Below the pieces are notes generated by a model that saw only the letters and a program-made list of their open reading frames with translations, was not told the origin of the DNA and ran no database searches. From assembly GCF_001625215.2 (NCBI RefSeq), contig NC_030386.2:20988545-21052544 (forward strand): a stretch of 64,000 nt of DNA, written 5' to 3'. Positions 1-12,124 of this stretch are shown here, one piece after another; the first letter of the stretch is position 1, and each line of letters begins with the position of its first letter. This DNA comes from Daucus carota subsp. sativus (lineage: Eukaryota; Streptophyta; Magnoliopsida; Apiales; Apiaceae). The position numbers and the translations under genes are program-made.

Positions 1-1253
1 GGAATAAAAATAATGTGAGACGGGAGGAAAGGTGAAAAAGTGACGAGATTCATTAACTTCTTTGATAATTTTTGGAATGTAAAGAATTGGTTAGGACATC
101 TCAAAAAGTAAACGACATGAGCACAATTTTTTCATAAAAATTGACAAAGTGACATTTTCTAAGAATATGAAGATCTACTTTTACTTAAAAACATATGCTC
201 AGAGCGAGTATAATTTGGCTTGGACTTTCGTCAGCATGATTATATGATGATATCTGCTCGCAATGAAAGCGTTAAATATTTTCACACTAACGATATCTGT
301 TGCTTACTATACTTTCTTTTCTTAGAATAGTGTTAGATAACCTATAAAACATTTTCAAAACGTTTATCTCATCCCATGATATATGTATATATAATGACAT
401 ATGTATGATTTTCATTTATGGGCATATAGCTACACGTGAAATTATATTATTACTAAAAAAAATCAATCATTTAGATAATTACATTTATGTTTTAAAGAAT
501 TTTTGATTTTTTCCAAAATGAATTGCAGAGTCTCTTGAACTTTTATTTTTAAATAATTAACTTTGATCCAACAGATGGTAGAGATGGTAGAGTATTATAG
601 ACGCAAAAATCGAAATTAATCGATGAGCCACCGCCTAGTAATTAATGAATAATCATGTATTAATCGAAATGATTAATGAGGATATTAATCGAATAAAATA
701 AAATAATATTACAATATTTAATTTATTAAATTTGTTATATTAATTTAAAAATATATATTATAATCAACAGAAATAAAAATATCGAATCAACATAATATTT
801 TGTAATAATTGATCGAAAAATTAGTCGGTCAATGTTACAAATAAGGATCCAACACAATTGTCCCAGCAACAATGGCACGCGTGGAGAAAACAAAATCAAC
901 GTAACTAAAAAGAGATCATATCCATAATTATTTATGCAAATGAAGATCTCAACAGAGATTAGCCGGTACTGAACCTTTTATACTATTATATTTCATAGGC
1001 ACCAGGTGTCTCATTCTCATAATTACAAGAATAGTTAAAAAAGGATGTTGAGAAAATTATATTATTTACTTGTAGCAGATACGTTGACCTTAAAATCTTT
1101 TACATATTTTTTTACGGACGCTTTCTGTTGCTTCCACCGCAACAATCACAAAATTAATTTTTAAATCTTAGAATAGTTAGCAAATCATCATTTGTTTAAT
1201 TTCCAGTAAAATGTCACCCGACAACATGACAATCCGATCTCAACGAATCCAAT
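1..1253. other. AT-rich spacer, no gene seen
   Basis: Low-complexity AT-rich DNA with no long reading frame, no tRNA-like fold and no clear terminal repeats. Short runs such as the repeated GAGATGGTA near 575 look like simple sequence. I see nothing that supports a gene here. Confidence 0.6.
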
Positions 1254-1627
1254 CAATATAAAGAAGCGAGAGGCGTGTAGATGGCGTCTCTCACATCGCT
1301 CCGTTCTATTTTTCTATTTTTTTGGAATTTTTGGAAATATTAAAAATTAAAATTTTTTTTTTTTTAGTTTTGAGTATATTGGAAGCAAGTTTCAGAATCT
1401 GATTTTGTTTCAGATTATTTATGGAATATAGTAGCTTGATATATAAAGGAGAAGCGAGGGGCGTGTAGGTTGGCGCTTCTCACATCGCTCTGTTTTATTT
1501 TTCTAATTTTCTAAAATTTTTGGAAATATCAAAAATCAGAACTGCCTTTTTTAGTTTCGGGTATATTGGAAGCAAGTTTCAGAATTTGATTTTATTTTAG
1601 ATTATTTATGGAATATAGTAGCTTGAA
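1254..1627. repeat. Tandem dimer, about 187-bp unit
   Basis: Two head-to-tail copies. Both contain GAAGCGAG..GGCGTGTAG (1263 and 1451), then CTCACATCGCTC, a poly-T stretch, TATATTGGAAGCAAGTTTC and finally TTTATGGAATATAGTAGCTTG. The copies differ at scattered bases, so the duplication is not very recent. No coding potential is visible. It may be part of an unclassified element. Confidence 0.75.
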
Positions 1628-1685
1628 AGTTTTAATCTGATTTTGTTTCAGAGAATATTTAATTATAAAAAAAATAGCACACAAA

Positions 1686-2483
1686 TCTCTCTACACCTAT
1701 AAATACCCCTACGGATTGTAGGGTTTTGGATTATCTAAACACAACCTCCTCTCTCTCTCTCTCAATATCACAACCCTACCTCTCTCTGGTGATAATTCTT
1801 TTTCTCGATTTTTAACTCGGTGGTGCCGTTCTTCTGCAACGATAAGTGAAAATTATTATTGATGGATGATATCAATAAATTAACTGTCAGTGATGTATGT
1901 TTGTTGGTTATTATTATAATATTTGTTTTGTTTTTCGGACATGTTTATTGTTAATTTTTTTCTGATTTACTTTGTATACTGGAAAAAAAATTAATCATGC
2001 ATTATCTGTTTGCTCCGTTCAAGCAAATTTTAAGTGAAGGCTGTTTATACAGTATTAAAATATAAAAGTTGTTACGAGTAAGGATAGTTATAGACCGCTA
2101 TCTCACGGATTAAGTTAGATGTTTTTGTGCATAATAAATCTAAAAAAATTGGAGTAAGGTGACAATGTAAGAACATGATTACTTTTAAGAAAAACACAAA
2201 TAAAATTAAGATTCATCGTACTTTAAATTGTTAATTACGTGTATAAATTTATTTTCATTTTTTCACCATGAATTATAGTCCAATTTTACAATTTTATATA
2301 TTAGTATTGGTATTACATCAAGATTTTTATAATATAAAATATACTTTATCCTACAAATATTAATTTTAAAACATTATTATACTTTTTATAAACAACCACT
2401 AAATTATTTTATTCTACAAATATTAATATTGAATCATTAATATAATTTTTATAAGCCGCCGCAACGCGCGGATTCTCAACTAG
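1686..2483 (+). mobile_element. Possible non-autonomous Helitron
   Basis: The 3' end looks like a Helitron terminus: a short GC-rich hairpin (CCGC, loop, GCGG, near 2458-2471), then about 8 nt, then CTAG followed by T. A TC-initial start (TCTCTCTACACC) preceded by A lies at 1686, fitting A/T insertion. Inside is a CT-rich stretch that looks like a captured 5' leader. No Rep/helicase is encoded. The 3' end is better supported than the 5' end. Confidence 0.4.
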
Positions 2484-3095
2484 TTTTTTAAATATTTATC
2501 TAAGATATCTTAAGCATAATATTTTATGTATATACATTTCTACGAGGATTCTTGCCACATGTTTGTGATACCTATTTTTGTTTATAAAAGAAAAATAATT
2601 CCATTTATTTTCGAAAATTTTAGGGAAAAATTATGTATATTCAATTGTGTGCTCGGGAATTATTTGTTTAGTTTTCAACTTTTTCCTGCTAATAGGTCAA
2701 AAACAACAGATTTTTCATTACTTTTACGAGGAATATGTAATAAAAACGTGTTATATTGTTACAAAATACTTATCGAAGTTGTATTGGTGTGATAAACAGC
2801 CAGGTGCAAGTTTTCGCCTCTTCTAGAAACAAAAATATATTGGCTACTGCATCTCACTTTGGTAATCTTATTATGTATTTATAATATCAATTCAATATTA
2901 AATTAACGAGTGACTTAATCCAAATGAGGTACGTGTCAAATGTCTCCAATTTGTCACCCTTGTTTTCCCATACCCGAAATGATGCCGTGGACCGTTGACA
3001 TTTTTTAGAATTATTGGCGCGTCAAATTACATGAATGTGAAAATTGGTTTAGTTATTTTTGGCGTGACGTAACTGATTATTAAATATACAATGTA
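2484..3095. other. AT-rich spacer
   Basis: No convincing gene. A short open frame at 2526-2792 has no recognisable domain, no promoter signal and AT-driven composition, so I treat it as chance. Confidence 0.55.
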
Positions 3096-3346
3096 CTCCC
3101 TCCGTCCCCCTCATTTGTTTACATTGGGGGACGGGGGCTCGGCACGCATTCTAATGCTCTTATAAAACGTAGTTTGATAAATTATTTTGAACTTTTTTTT
3201 CTTCCGAATAAAGGTTTGATGTTTATATTTTTATACAAAAAAGAAATTTTCCAAAAAAAAGTTGTATAACTATGTTTTATATACGCCTTGAAATGCGTGT
3301 CGAACAGTGTAAAAAAACTGTAAACAAATGAGAGGGACAGAGGGAG
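3096..3346. mobile_element. Stowaway-type MITE
   Basis: Terminal inverted repeats begin CTCCCTCCGTCCC and end GGGACAGAGGGAG, flanked on both sides by TA (3094-3095 and 3347-3348). This is the Tc1/mariner Stowaway pattern. It is about 251 bp and has no coding capacity. Similar ends recur at 48286-48589 and, as one end only, near 27507. Confidence 0.85.
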
Positions 3347-4614
3347 TATAATCTTAGCCTGCAATGGTTATTTTCTGGCCATTTCATATTTGGCAGTAAT
3401 GTTTAATTTCTTTGTCTGATTTTGTTTTTATAGAAAAAGTTCTTTGTGATTTTTCGAACTCTGATTGGTTACAATTTGCAAGCGAGGCCACAGTGAAACA
3501 TAAAAGGAGTTCATGCATTAATCAATCGATGTGAACTTCTAATTAATTATGGGTGCTATAACGATGAAACGGATTAATGACGTTTGGTTGGTTGAGCTAA
3601 TTAACGGAGAACAAGTGAAATAATTAAACCAATTCAGGTGTAGGTTAATGCAATGTCCCTTCTTATATTTATTTTCATTTTGCCGGTATTTGCTTTCTCC
3701 TCCTTTTACATTTATAATTTATGTATGAAATTATTAAAAATAATATATAAAATATTTTAGAATATATTAAAATAAGAAAATATCAAAAAAACATATATAT
3801 AGCTCATACAAATTTCCATTTCGATTTCGAATTAAATTATAAATGATAAAATAATTCAGTATCATTCTTTTTTTTTGGCACGTTTACCTTTAAGGATTCA
3901 TTATGTTTTTCCGAGTCGAACTGGCCACTTAATTAATTGACTGAGTTTTGGTTATAAAAAATTATTAGTTTGAAAACAATAATTAAAAAAAATGTTGAGA
4001 AGAATTTATTAAAAAAAATGGCATGGAAAGAGAGGATAACTTTTAAAGCAAACTTATCGAAATTTGAGACTCATTCAAATTTTTTTGTCCAAACAAAACA
4101 CTTATTCAAAATTAAATTGTTCTGAACTACAATTGATTCCAAATACTAGAAGAAAACCTCGAGGAATCAAAGATGAACAAATGTAATAAAATTCAACCGA
4201 AACTAAAGCAAAAGACGTAATTTACTTAAAAAAAATACATCACCAAATTAGTCGACTCGAAAAGCTATAAAGCAGATTTATTATTATCTTTTCTCCTCTC
4301 GCTCTCAATCTTTCTCCAGTCTCCACTCCCGTTACCGCAACACTTTTAATCACCTTTTGTCTTCTCTCAGCTTCCACACTCCTGCAAATTCTGCAACGCA
4401 CCCTAATGTTTCATATTTACACGCTTTCATAGACCACTTTGGTCAACCCCTTTTTACCCGAACAACCGGTTCCAAGTTCCCAATATTCCACACATTTCTT
4501 GCATACGCATCATACTCTGATCACACTCTGCACAGGTGTCCTATTTTCCACCTCCCATCCACCTAATTTTAGCCAACCTCTTCCTCATTTCAACTCACGC
4601 TACATCCCCTCCCC
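3347..4614. other. Spacer and upstream region of the WD40 gene
   Basis: AT-rich up to about 4290, then CT-rich. The last 300 bases are pyrimidine-rich and probably hold promoter or leader of the downstream gene. Frames beginning at 4357 and 4439 are low-complexity and overlap this leader, so they are not called. Confidence 0.5.
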
Positions 4615-4615
4615 T

Positions 4616-4627
4616 CTCTATATATAC
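4616..4627 (+). promoter_or_regulatory. TATA box of the JINGUBANG-like gene
   Basis: TCTATATATACC lies about 110-120 bp before the chosen start codon at 4737 and is surrounded by CT-rich DNA typical of plant core promoters. Transcription would start near 4650, which argues against the in-frame ATG at 4536 because that lies upstream of the TATA box. Confidence 0.65.
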
Positions 4628-4736
4628 CCCCTCCCCTCCTCTTCTCTCTATTTTTCATTCTATCAAAATTTTTTCATTTACATTATCATATATATTCGAA
4701 ATCAAACGTATCCGATATATTCCGCTTGTCGATAAA

Positions 4737-6074
4737 ATGACGAACCAAAAGATCATTAAAACGGTAGTAACCGAAAACTCACGACCTCGACAAAAACTCG
4801 AAACCCTACTACTCCACTCCGACATAAACATCTTAAACAACGAGGAAGACGTTGAATTCGTTCAGCGCCGCTTAAGCAGCGCCTCCGTCCCCAGCCCCCC
4901 CTTATACGACACACCCTCCGCTTCCCCATACGTATTCTCCCCCTGGAATCAACCCATTTCTCCTTACATAAATTCACCATGGATTCATCAACCATCAACA
5001 GATGATTATAACGCATGTTCATGGCAGCCCGGACTCATCGGCTCACTCGTTCGAGAACAAGGCCACATTTATTCACTAGCCGCATCGGGGAACATTTTAT
5101 ATACCGGTTCAGAAAGCCAGAATATCCATGTCTGGAAGAATTTAAAAGACTTCTCGGGATTTAAATCGCACAGTGGATTAGTCAAGGCGATTATTGTGAC
5201 CGGTAACAAAATTTTTACCGGTCATCAAGACGGTAAAATTCGGGTGTGGCAAGTTCCGGTGGGTGAAAAGAGAGTGTACAAGCGCATTGGGAATTTACCG
5301 ACTAGTAAAGATTTTGTGAAGAGCTCGATGAATCCGAGGAGTTATGTGAAGGTGAGACGACATCGTAACGTGCCGTGGATTAAGCATTTTGATGCGGTTT
5401 CTTGTATGAGTTTGGATGAGGAGACCGGTTTATTGTATTCCGGTTCGTGGGATAAGACGGTAAAGGTGTGGAGATTGTCGGATTTGAAGTGCATGGAGTC
5501 GGTGAATGCTCATGATGATGCGGTGAATTCTGTGGCGGTGGACGGTGGTTTGGTTTTCACGGGGTCGGCGGATGGGACGGTGAAGATGTGGCGGAGGGAG
5601 GTGGGGAAGAAGGTGGTGAGGCATGTTTTGGTGCAGACGTTGTTGAGGCAGGAGTGCGCGGTGACGGCGGTGGCGGTGGCAGCGAGTGGGGTGGTTTATA
5701 GCGGCGCGTCGGATGGGTTGGTGAGTTATTGGGTGCGTGAGAAGAAGAGTTTGAGGTACGGCGGCGCGTTGAAGGGACATAAGATGGCGGTGTTGTGTTT
5801 GGCGGTGGCGGGGAATTTGGTTGTGAGTGGGTCCGCGGATAGCAATATTTGTGTGTGGAGGAGGGAAGAGAGTGGGGACCACTCGTGTTTGACGGTGCTG
5901 GTGGGCCACACTGGGCCGGTCAAGTGTCTGACTATTGTGGAGGAAGAGGGGAGTATTGTGGAGGATGAGGAGGATGATCAACGGTGGAGATTGTATAGTG
6001 GGAGTTTGGACAGTTCTGTCAAAGTTTGGCGGTTGTCTGAACACGCGCACGAGGTTGATCATTTTGGGGAGTGA
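4737..6074 (+). CDS. JINGUBANG-like WD40 repeat protein
   Basis: Intronless gene for a 445-residue protein. The first about 90 residues are polar and Pro/Ser-rich. Then come about seven WD40 repeats, opening with GHIYSLAASG and GSESQNIHVWKNL, with further blades ending in KIRVWQV, TVKVWRL, TVKMWRR, NICVWRR and SVKVWRL. The NSGLVKAI-like and GHQDGKIRVW blocks match the plant JINGUBANG (JGB) family, a pollen-germination regulator in Arabidopsis; other members act in varied tissues, so orthology is not claimed. The ATG at 4737 is preferred over the in-frame ATG at 4536 because a TATA box sits at 4616 and the extra 67 residues are leader-like. The last 600 bp are markedly GC-richer than the surroundings, typical of intronless WD40 genes. 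WD40 propellers are protein-binding scaffolds; no catalytic motif is visible. Confidence 0.93.
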   Translation: MTNQKIIKTVVTENSRPRQKLETLLLHSDINILNNEEDVEFVQRRLSSASVPSPPLYDTPSASPYVFSPWNQPISPYINSPWIHQPSTDDYNACSWQPGLIGSLVREQGHIYSLAASGNILYTGSESQNIHVWKNLKDFSGFKSHSGLVKAIIVTGNKIFTGHQDGKIRVWQVPVGEKRVYKRIGNLPTSKDFVKSSMNPRSYVKVRRHRNVPWIKHFDAVSCMSLDEETGLLYSGSWDKTVKVWRLSDLKCMESVNAHDDAVNSVAVDGGLVFTGSADGTVKMWRREVGKKVVRHVLVQTLLRQECAVTAVAVAASGVVYSGASDGLVSYWVREKKSLRYGGALKGHKMAVLCLAVAGNLVVSGSADSNICVWRREESGDHSCLTVLVGHTGPVKCLTIVEEEGSIVEDEEDDQRWRLYSGSLDSSVKVWRLSEHAHEVDHFGE

Positions 6075-9000
6075 AGAGTACGCGCTTGGATTATGATGTT
6101 TGGATCCTGTGTGTTGTATCTCGAACTGTATATATAAGATGAAAAAGGAAGCGGGCATAATAATGTTGAGAAGTGTGTAATTGTAATGTGTCAAATACAT
6201 AATTGTATGTTTGAACAAATTTTGAAGTGTTTATCCTAATTATCATGACCATGAATCTTTTGTTTGATTTTCTAGCTTCGAACGAGCAAGTCCATTTAAG
6301 TTTTGCATGAATCTACTTAAACGAGTTGAGTCAATTAAGATCTTATGTTTAACATCAACTCTTTTCATTAACAAGTCGGGCACGAATTTGTTCTTGAAGA
6401 ATTCGATTCAAATTGAGAGCGAGCTGAATTACATGAAATTGGTCAAGTTTTGAAATCATCAAAAAATTGGCACATATTTGTCTCCACTTATTAAAAACGT
6501 GCCTCTCATTAAATCTCATTAAAAATTTATCATTAACTTATATAACCGTGAAGTAATTTTAGAGTTATGGTCAAACTTTACATCGACTGAAAATTACGGG
6601 TCTTAAAGTTAATTAGACACTACTTTGTGCTCTTCCTTAGCATGGAAAGTGCAAACTCCATAGCATCGAAAGTGCAAACTCCATCAGTTAACTGCTGTTA
6701 TAAATTTCAAAAGAATAAAGGAAGGGTCTATTACAAATTTTGACCCTCCAAAATTATTTTCCAATCACTACATTGCAATATCTCATTGTCAAGGGTATAA
6801 GCAATTTATTGCATGTATGAAAAGATGAAATGACCCATACAATATGGCAAAAAAAAAAAAAAGATCCATAATATTAAACAGAAATAAGCAAAATGAATTC
6901 TACAATGTTACACTATAGCAGAACTAAATTCATTAATTTCTTCGAAGTGGTTGATCCTGATCCAAAAACATGGAAACATAAAATTGATGACATAATTAAC
7001 TATCTCATGTATCCATATACTTTCATTGGCAAGTGTACTATTTTAATTCCATGTTTTTCATCATAAAAAGTCTTCACTTGATTTCAGCTTTGTATGTCAA
7101 TTTATAAAATCCAGGCAAACCTGTTGAAAGCAAATATAGCCAAGCAAGATAAGTTTATACAGTTAGTAGATTCTTTTATTTGTAGGCATATAAAGGATGT
7201 AAAGAGATCAATTTCAAACATATAATAATCATAGTTAGGTTTTCCTATAATTTACTGGAAATTAATTGGTACCCGGAGTATTCGAACAGCAGCAAATTTG
7301 TCTATTGCAGAGTACTGAATGTATATTTAGATTCTTCAGCAATAACTCCGTGATCTAAAGACAACATGAGCACTTACTTATAAGTCTCCTATATCAGTAT
7401 TAATGCAAGACATTGTTGCGGCGGATTGTTTTCTCCCCCGCCTACAACCGATTTTTATAACACTGTTAATACATTATACTAAACTAAAAACCTTGTATCT
7501 TTTAATTAATACAGGATCTAAGAACTTTATAGAAAATGGTGCAACTTCTGATGGTAGTAAATTGAAGATGACTTATCTCATTATTGGGTTCATAGTTTTG
7601 TCTGCTTCAGTTTTCAGCAGTTCCGGTTATTAAGTAGTATGCTTGTGATTTTTCTATATATAATATTTGAAATTGATGTTTGATTTCAGTTTCTAACTCT
7701 AGGGAAACTTTTGGTGTGTGCAATATTTCGTATAAATAAGTATGCGTGCTTGCACTGTAGTTCGCCAACTTTTTGTAATTCGATGTAAAGTTTGGTCATG
7801 ACTCTAAAATATACTCCACACTTATACAAGTTAATGGCAAAATTTTAACTGAGCTTGATGGGAGCCATGTTTAAAAAGCGAAGACGAATTCAAAACATTT
7901 TAAATTTAAGCAAATTATATATTACCAAATCATTTTAATATTAATAAGGTTTTTTTTTGTCATAATATTAATAAGGTTTTATTGCAATAACTTGTAGATT
8001 TTTCTCTCCAGTTTTCAATACTATTATGGCCTTTAAACGATCCTATATTTTAAGGAATTGTGTTTGTATATATCCAAGTTTATATATTATATATGGCTAT
8101 TAGTCGCACGTGATTATGATCCCGGATTCGGGACATTACACTTCATGCTGCAAGCTACATTTAGCTAGCACATGACAATGTATACTTAATTTTGTAATGG
8201 TCTTTCCCAACATATCTTCCTAATAAACAACCCAATTAGCCTGCATACACATTTCATATAAATTTATGTCCTGACTTCTCTGGCATGAAATCCTCCTCCT
8301 CCATGATTAACCATAAAACTTGATTTGATGTTCTACTCTCGCTTTAATTCTAGGATCAAACTATCTTGTGTTTCTTCCATTTATACTGAACGTTCTTCCG
8401 TTTATTGTTGTTGCTCTTATTGAAATATTGTTTTCAAATATTGTAGGCTCGAATATATATATATATATATATATAAAATTTGGTTCTTACCAACCATATT
8501 TTGCTAGATTTTCCACAAAATTTTATAATTCATATGAATTTTAAATCATCAGCAGCCTTCTTACAAGTTGAGTTATGATTTTCAGAGCAACGTCACTTTT
8601 TACCTAATTAGTTTAGCCCCTTATTAGTTGAATATTGCCTATTTTAAGTAAGCCTCATGTCTCCGTGATATTGGCTTCAAACATGTCTTTGGCTCGCACT
8701 ACGTAGATGTTGACGGGTAGCCTCAAATTGCTAAGATGATGATTATGAACTTTTATAGCAGAAATCCATGAAAAGAAGCTTGACAGGTCAATTAAAGAGT
8801 AGTTGTGACCAAATCCTCCATATCATTACACACTACGGATAATTTGAATATTAAATTAAGATATATAAAATATAACCCAATACTAATGCCATATATATAA
8901 AGATATTCAATTAAAATTGCCTTTTAATAGCATATAATTCTTTAATGGTAGAGTTATATATTCTGATCTATCATTAATTAACGAATTGTACACTGGTCTA

Positions 9001-9429
9001 TATATTCTGAATAATTTTTTTTACATTCATCACTAAGAATTGCATAATTCTACAACACAATTCCATAACATTGGATGCATCAATATTGTTCTTCAAACAA
9101 GTAGGTAAGGGATGTTTCAAATTATTCTAAACGTAGCCACATGCTTTTCTTTAAAGGGCTTGCACTATTTTTTTAATCATCCGTAAAAGTTTGAAACCCC
9201 TTTACATGATCTGTAGCATAAAAAAAATTTCTTCTTACGAATATCTCAAAAAATAGTAACAAAAAGTTCATACTTATCAAAAGAAATGTTATGTAACATA
9301 TTAGAAAGAAGAGTGACCATATCAAAACTATGATATTTATGAATAAGCAACTAAAACCCACTTTTCTCCGCACAACAATTTCATGACATAATTAAAGGGA
9401 TTGTAAAATATCATGCATCTGAAATATAA
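6075..9429. other. Intergenic spacer
   Basis: The first about 150 bases probably hold the 3' UTR of the WD40 gene. After that the DNA is AT-rich with no gene I can support. A short direct duplication (CATGGAAAGTGCAAACTCCAT then CATCGAAAGTGCAAACTCCAT, 6640-6685) and an AT microsatellite (about 8453-8476) are visible. Confidence 0.55.
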
Positions 9430-11550
9430 GTCAGTAGCATGACCAATCTACATGACATTAAATTTTTTATGAAGCCAACAATTATTAAATTTTCATTAAA
9501 ATTATTTCACTTTGGGAGTAACAATCATTTCCAAATAGTAGTCCACCGATTCTCATTATCCTTCTTATTTGAATTCTTACTAGCGAAAATATTTGGATTG
9601 AGATTTTGTACTCATATCTAAAATTATACTACTTATATTTAATATAATGCCAAATGATTTTGTCTTCATCGCATGTACCATCATCTTGTTTGAGATCAAT
9701 CACATATAAGTTATCAGGGAGATATGATTTATCAAAAAACTAAAAATATTCGGTCTTAAAATTCATGGATTATCAATAATTTGAACATTATTCCCATCAC
9801 TATTATCCCTTTTTAATGATTTATCATTCCTAGAGGAATTCTTCGCCTAATTATTGGAGGCTTAGATCCATATTAGTATCGTAGACACTATAATTTAGAA
9901 AGTAGCAAGTCTTAATCACCTTCTAATATTAGAAATCAAAATTTTTGACTCATAATTAATTCCTAAAATGCAACCTTCAATTCTATTCTAATTTTTTTTT
10001 TTAAATTTTTGGTAAACATGACATTTTATATTTAAACACGTGCATTCTTCTTTTCTTGTCCAAAGATCCCCACCAAAATCTCACAGCTAGGCGATGAATA
10101 TCATTTATTACATTTCCACGTAACTTGAAACGACTTATTATATATGCAGGATACCTTAATAAGCACTAAAAAAGGAAGGATCATATCAACTTTATGTTTA
10201 TTGCAAGTCCTATTTTTATGGTATTAAAATTGAACTTTTCTTTTTTACCAACAAAAATCGATAACCCTAGTTATCCATCTTAATTATTACTAATTTTGTT
10301 TAAAATAAAAAATAATAGAATGATAAATATAAAGTAAAACAAGATGGAAGAGAGATATTTATAAGCGCGAACTGATCTCAAGTACTACATTGTATTGTCT
10401 CTCTTATTCTTCTGCAGAATGAAAAATACAAGCAATATAAGGAAAACCCATAGATATTGGCTACAAACCAACCACTACCTCCTACAAATTCTCTATCACT
10501 CCACCTTATTCAAAATACTTCCTCCTAAAAACGCTCAAACAAACATCTGGCTACTTTTAGCTAAAACTACTTTTATCTAAAAACTAACATGAACACAAAT
10601 AATCAAATTTTATCAAAATAAATAAATAACTAAATAATTAATAACAATTAAATTTAAGATTATTCCAACAAATTTAACATCCTAATATTTAGCTAGCTAC
10701 TTGCACAAAGAGACCAATAACCTTACTCCAAACATTGATTTCTAAAAAATATGACTTGACTAGGTATCGTAATATAAATTTTCAAGATTTTCCGGAAAGT
10801 GTTTCCTCTTTTTATTAGTCTTAATAAATTAGAAGGTTATCATCGACGAAAAATATATTGGAAATCGTAGTACCATTACTATCAATATATTTGATATTTC
10901 TTTGATCTTACCCTATATGTTCTAACTAGCTTTCTAGATAAGACATGATAAGGCGCAAAATAAAAACAAGTAAGAGGATAAAGGATCCTATTTCCAAAGC
11001 GCTCTATTCGGCATGACCCCGTACCCATCAGTTAATAAGAATCCAAAACTTAACATAGATAATGCGCTTCATTATTATACCAACCCGGTCCGTCCTATTC
11101 GTGAGTTTAAACATAATATTCTCTAAAATAATCTCATTCAATTCAAATCTATTGTATGCCCTAGTTATATCGATTTTGAGAGCCAACTTTGTTGTCCCGG
11201 TCTAAATTTATCTCTTTCACATATGCATCTTTTTAAAGCAATAACAACATTATCAAAAATCATCCTACCCGGCATAAAAGCACTTTGAGATTATGAAATG
11301 TTCTTCCTACATTATATATTAGCACTTTGAGATTATGAAAAAGACCATTAGACTTACTCCCATAACTGACTTCTAAAAATTAATGATTTGACTAGATTCC
11401 TTGATATGAATTTTCAAGATTTCCTAGAAAGTGTTTCCTCTTTTCTATTAGCCTTAAAAAATTAGACAATTATTATCGATGAAAAATATATAGAAGAACA
11501 CATACCATTATTACCAAAATATATTCTTTTGATCTTACCCTTTCTTCTAA
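9430..11550 (-). mobile_element. Decayed L1-type LINE ORF2 remnant
   Basis: Read on the minus strand, fragments of a non-LTR retrotransposon ORF2 occur in the expected order. Near 11290-11060 is reverse transcriptase with SAFMPGRMI..DNV (the SAF-PGR block), then a WILIN..V-GH segment; near 11010-10960 is an RxxxxxDPLSSYLFLFCA block (the RQGDPLSPYLF motif). Near 9600-9440 is RWTTIWKMIVTPKVK, like the zf-RVT region at the C end of plant LINEs. Many stops and shifts show long decay. A segment of about 220 bp is present twice (about 10735-10950 and 11355-11575). No intact frame, tail or target-site duplication was found. Confidence 0.6.
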
Positions 11551-11575
11551 CTAGCTTTCTAGATAAAACATGAAA
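11355..11575. repeat. Diverged direct copy of 10735-10950
   Basis: Shared landmarks in the same order: GACTTGACTAGGT / GATTTGACTAGAT, ATTTTCAAGATTT, GAAAGTGTTTCCTC, ATTAGxCTTAA, ATCGAxGAAAAATATAT, TTTGATCTTACCC and TTCTAACTAGCTTTCTAGATAA. The copies have diverged by many substitutions and small indels. The pair flanks the best-preserved reverse transcriptase piece of the LINE remnant. Confidence 0.75.
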
Positions 11576-11964
11576 AGGATTTTGGACAATCTAGCATAAT
11601 ATATTGTAAAACTATTGCTATAAATCTAAACCTCTTAAGAATAATATTTTTGATGATATACATAATATGAAAAACAATCTAGCATGCATGTTTCAATAAT
11701 ATTATATTAGTATCACACACACACACACACATACATAAACACAAATATAATATATCATTAGCTACGAAAAATTTAAACTAAAATATAGTCACAAATCCAA
11801 ACCGAATTATTACGATAATATCCATGTATAAAAAAAGTAAATAACCACCAAATATTAGGTCAAACATTGTTTGTACGTTTGGTTTAACATTCTAAAAAGC
11901 ATGATTTATTCGATAAAATTTTAAAGTTAAAGTCGTTGCGAGCATCGTCCTCATATTTTAGTCA

Positions 11965-12045
11965 TCATATATCCTTGGTCTTGGCGTCATCATCCTTTGT
12001 CACCATATGTTTCAATCTCGTAGCTGAAACAAAGTCAAAGTAGTT

Positions 12046-12124
<79 letters not shown>

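Noticed and set aside
4536-4736. Upstream in-frame ATG of the WD40 gene
   Set aside because: Lies before the TATA box, and the extra residues are leader-like.
5430-6218. 262-residue antisense open frame over the WD40 gene
   Set aside because: His/Arg/Thr-rich shadow of the GC-rich WD40 coding strand; no domain.
7403-7633. 76-residue plus frame with a hydrophobic C-terminus
   Set aside because: No family recognised, no promoter, poor composition; probably chance.
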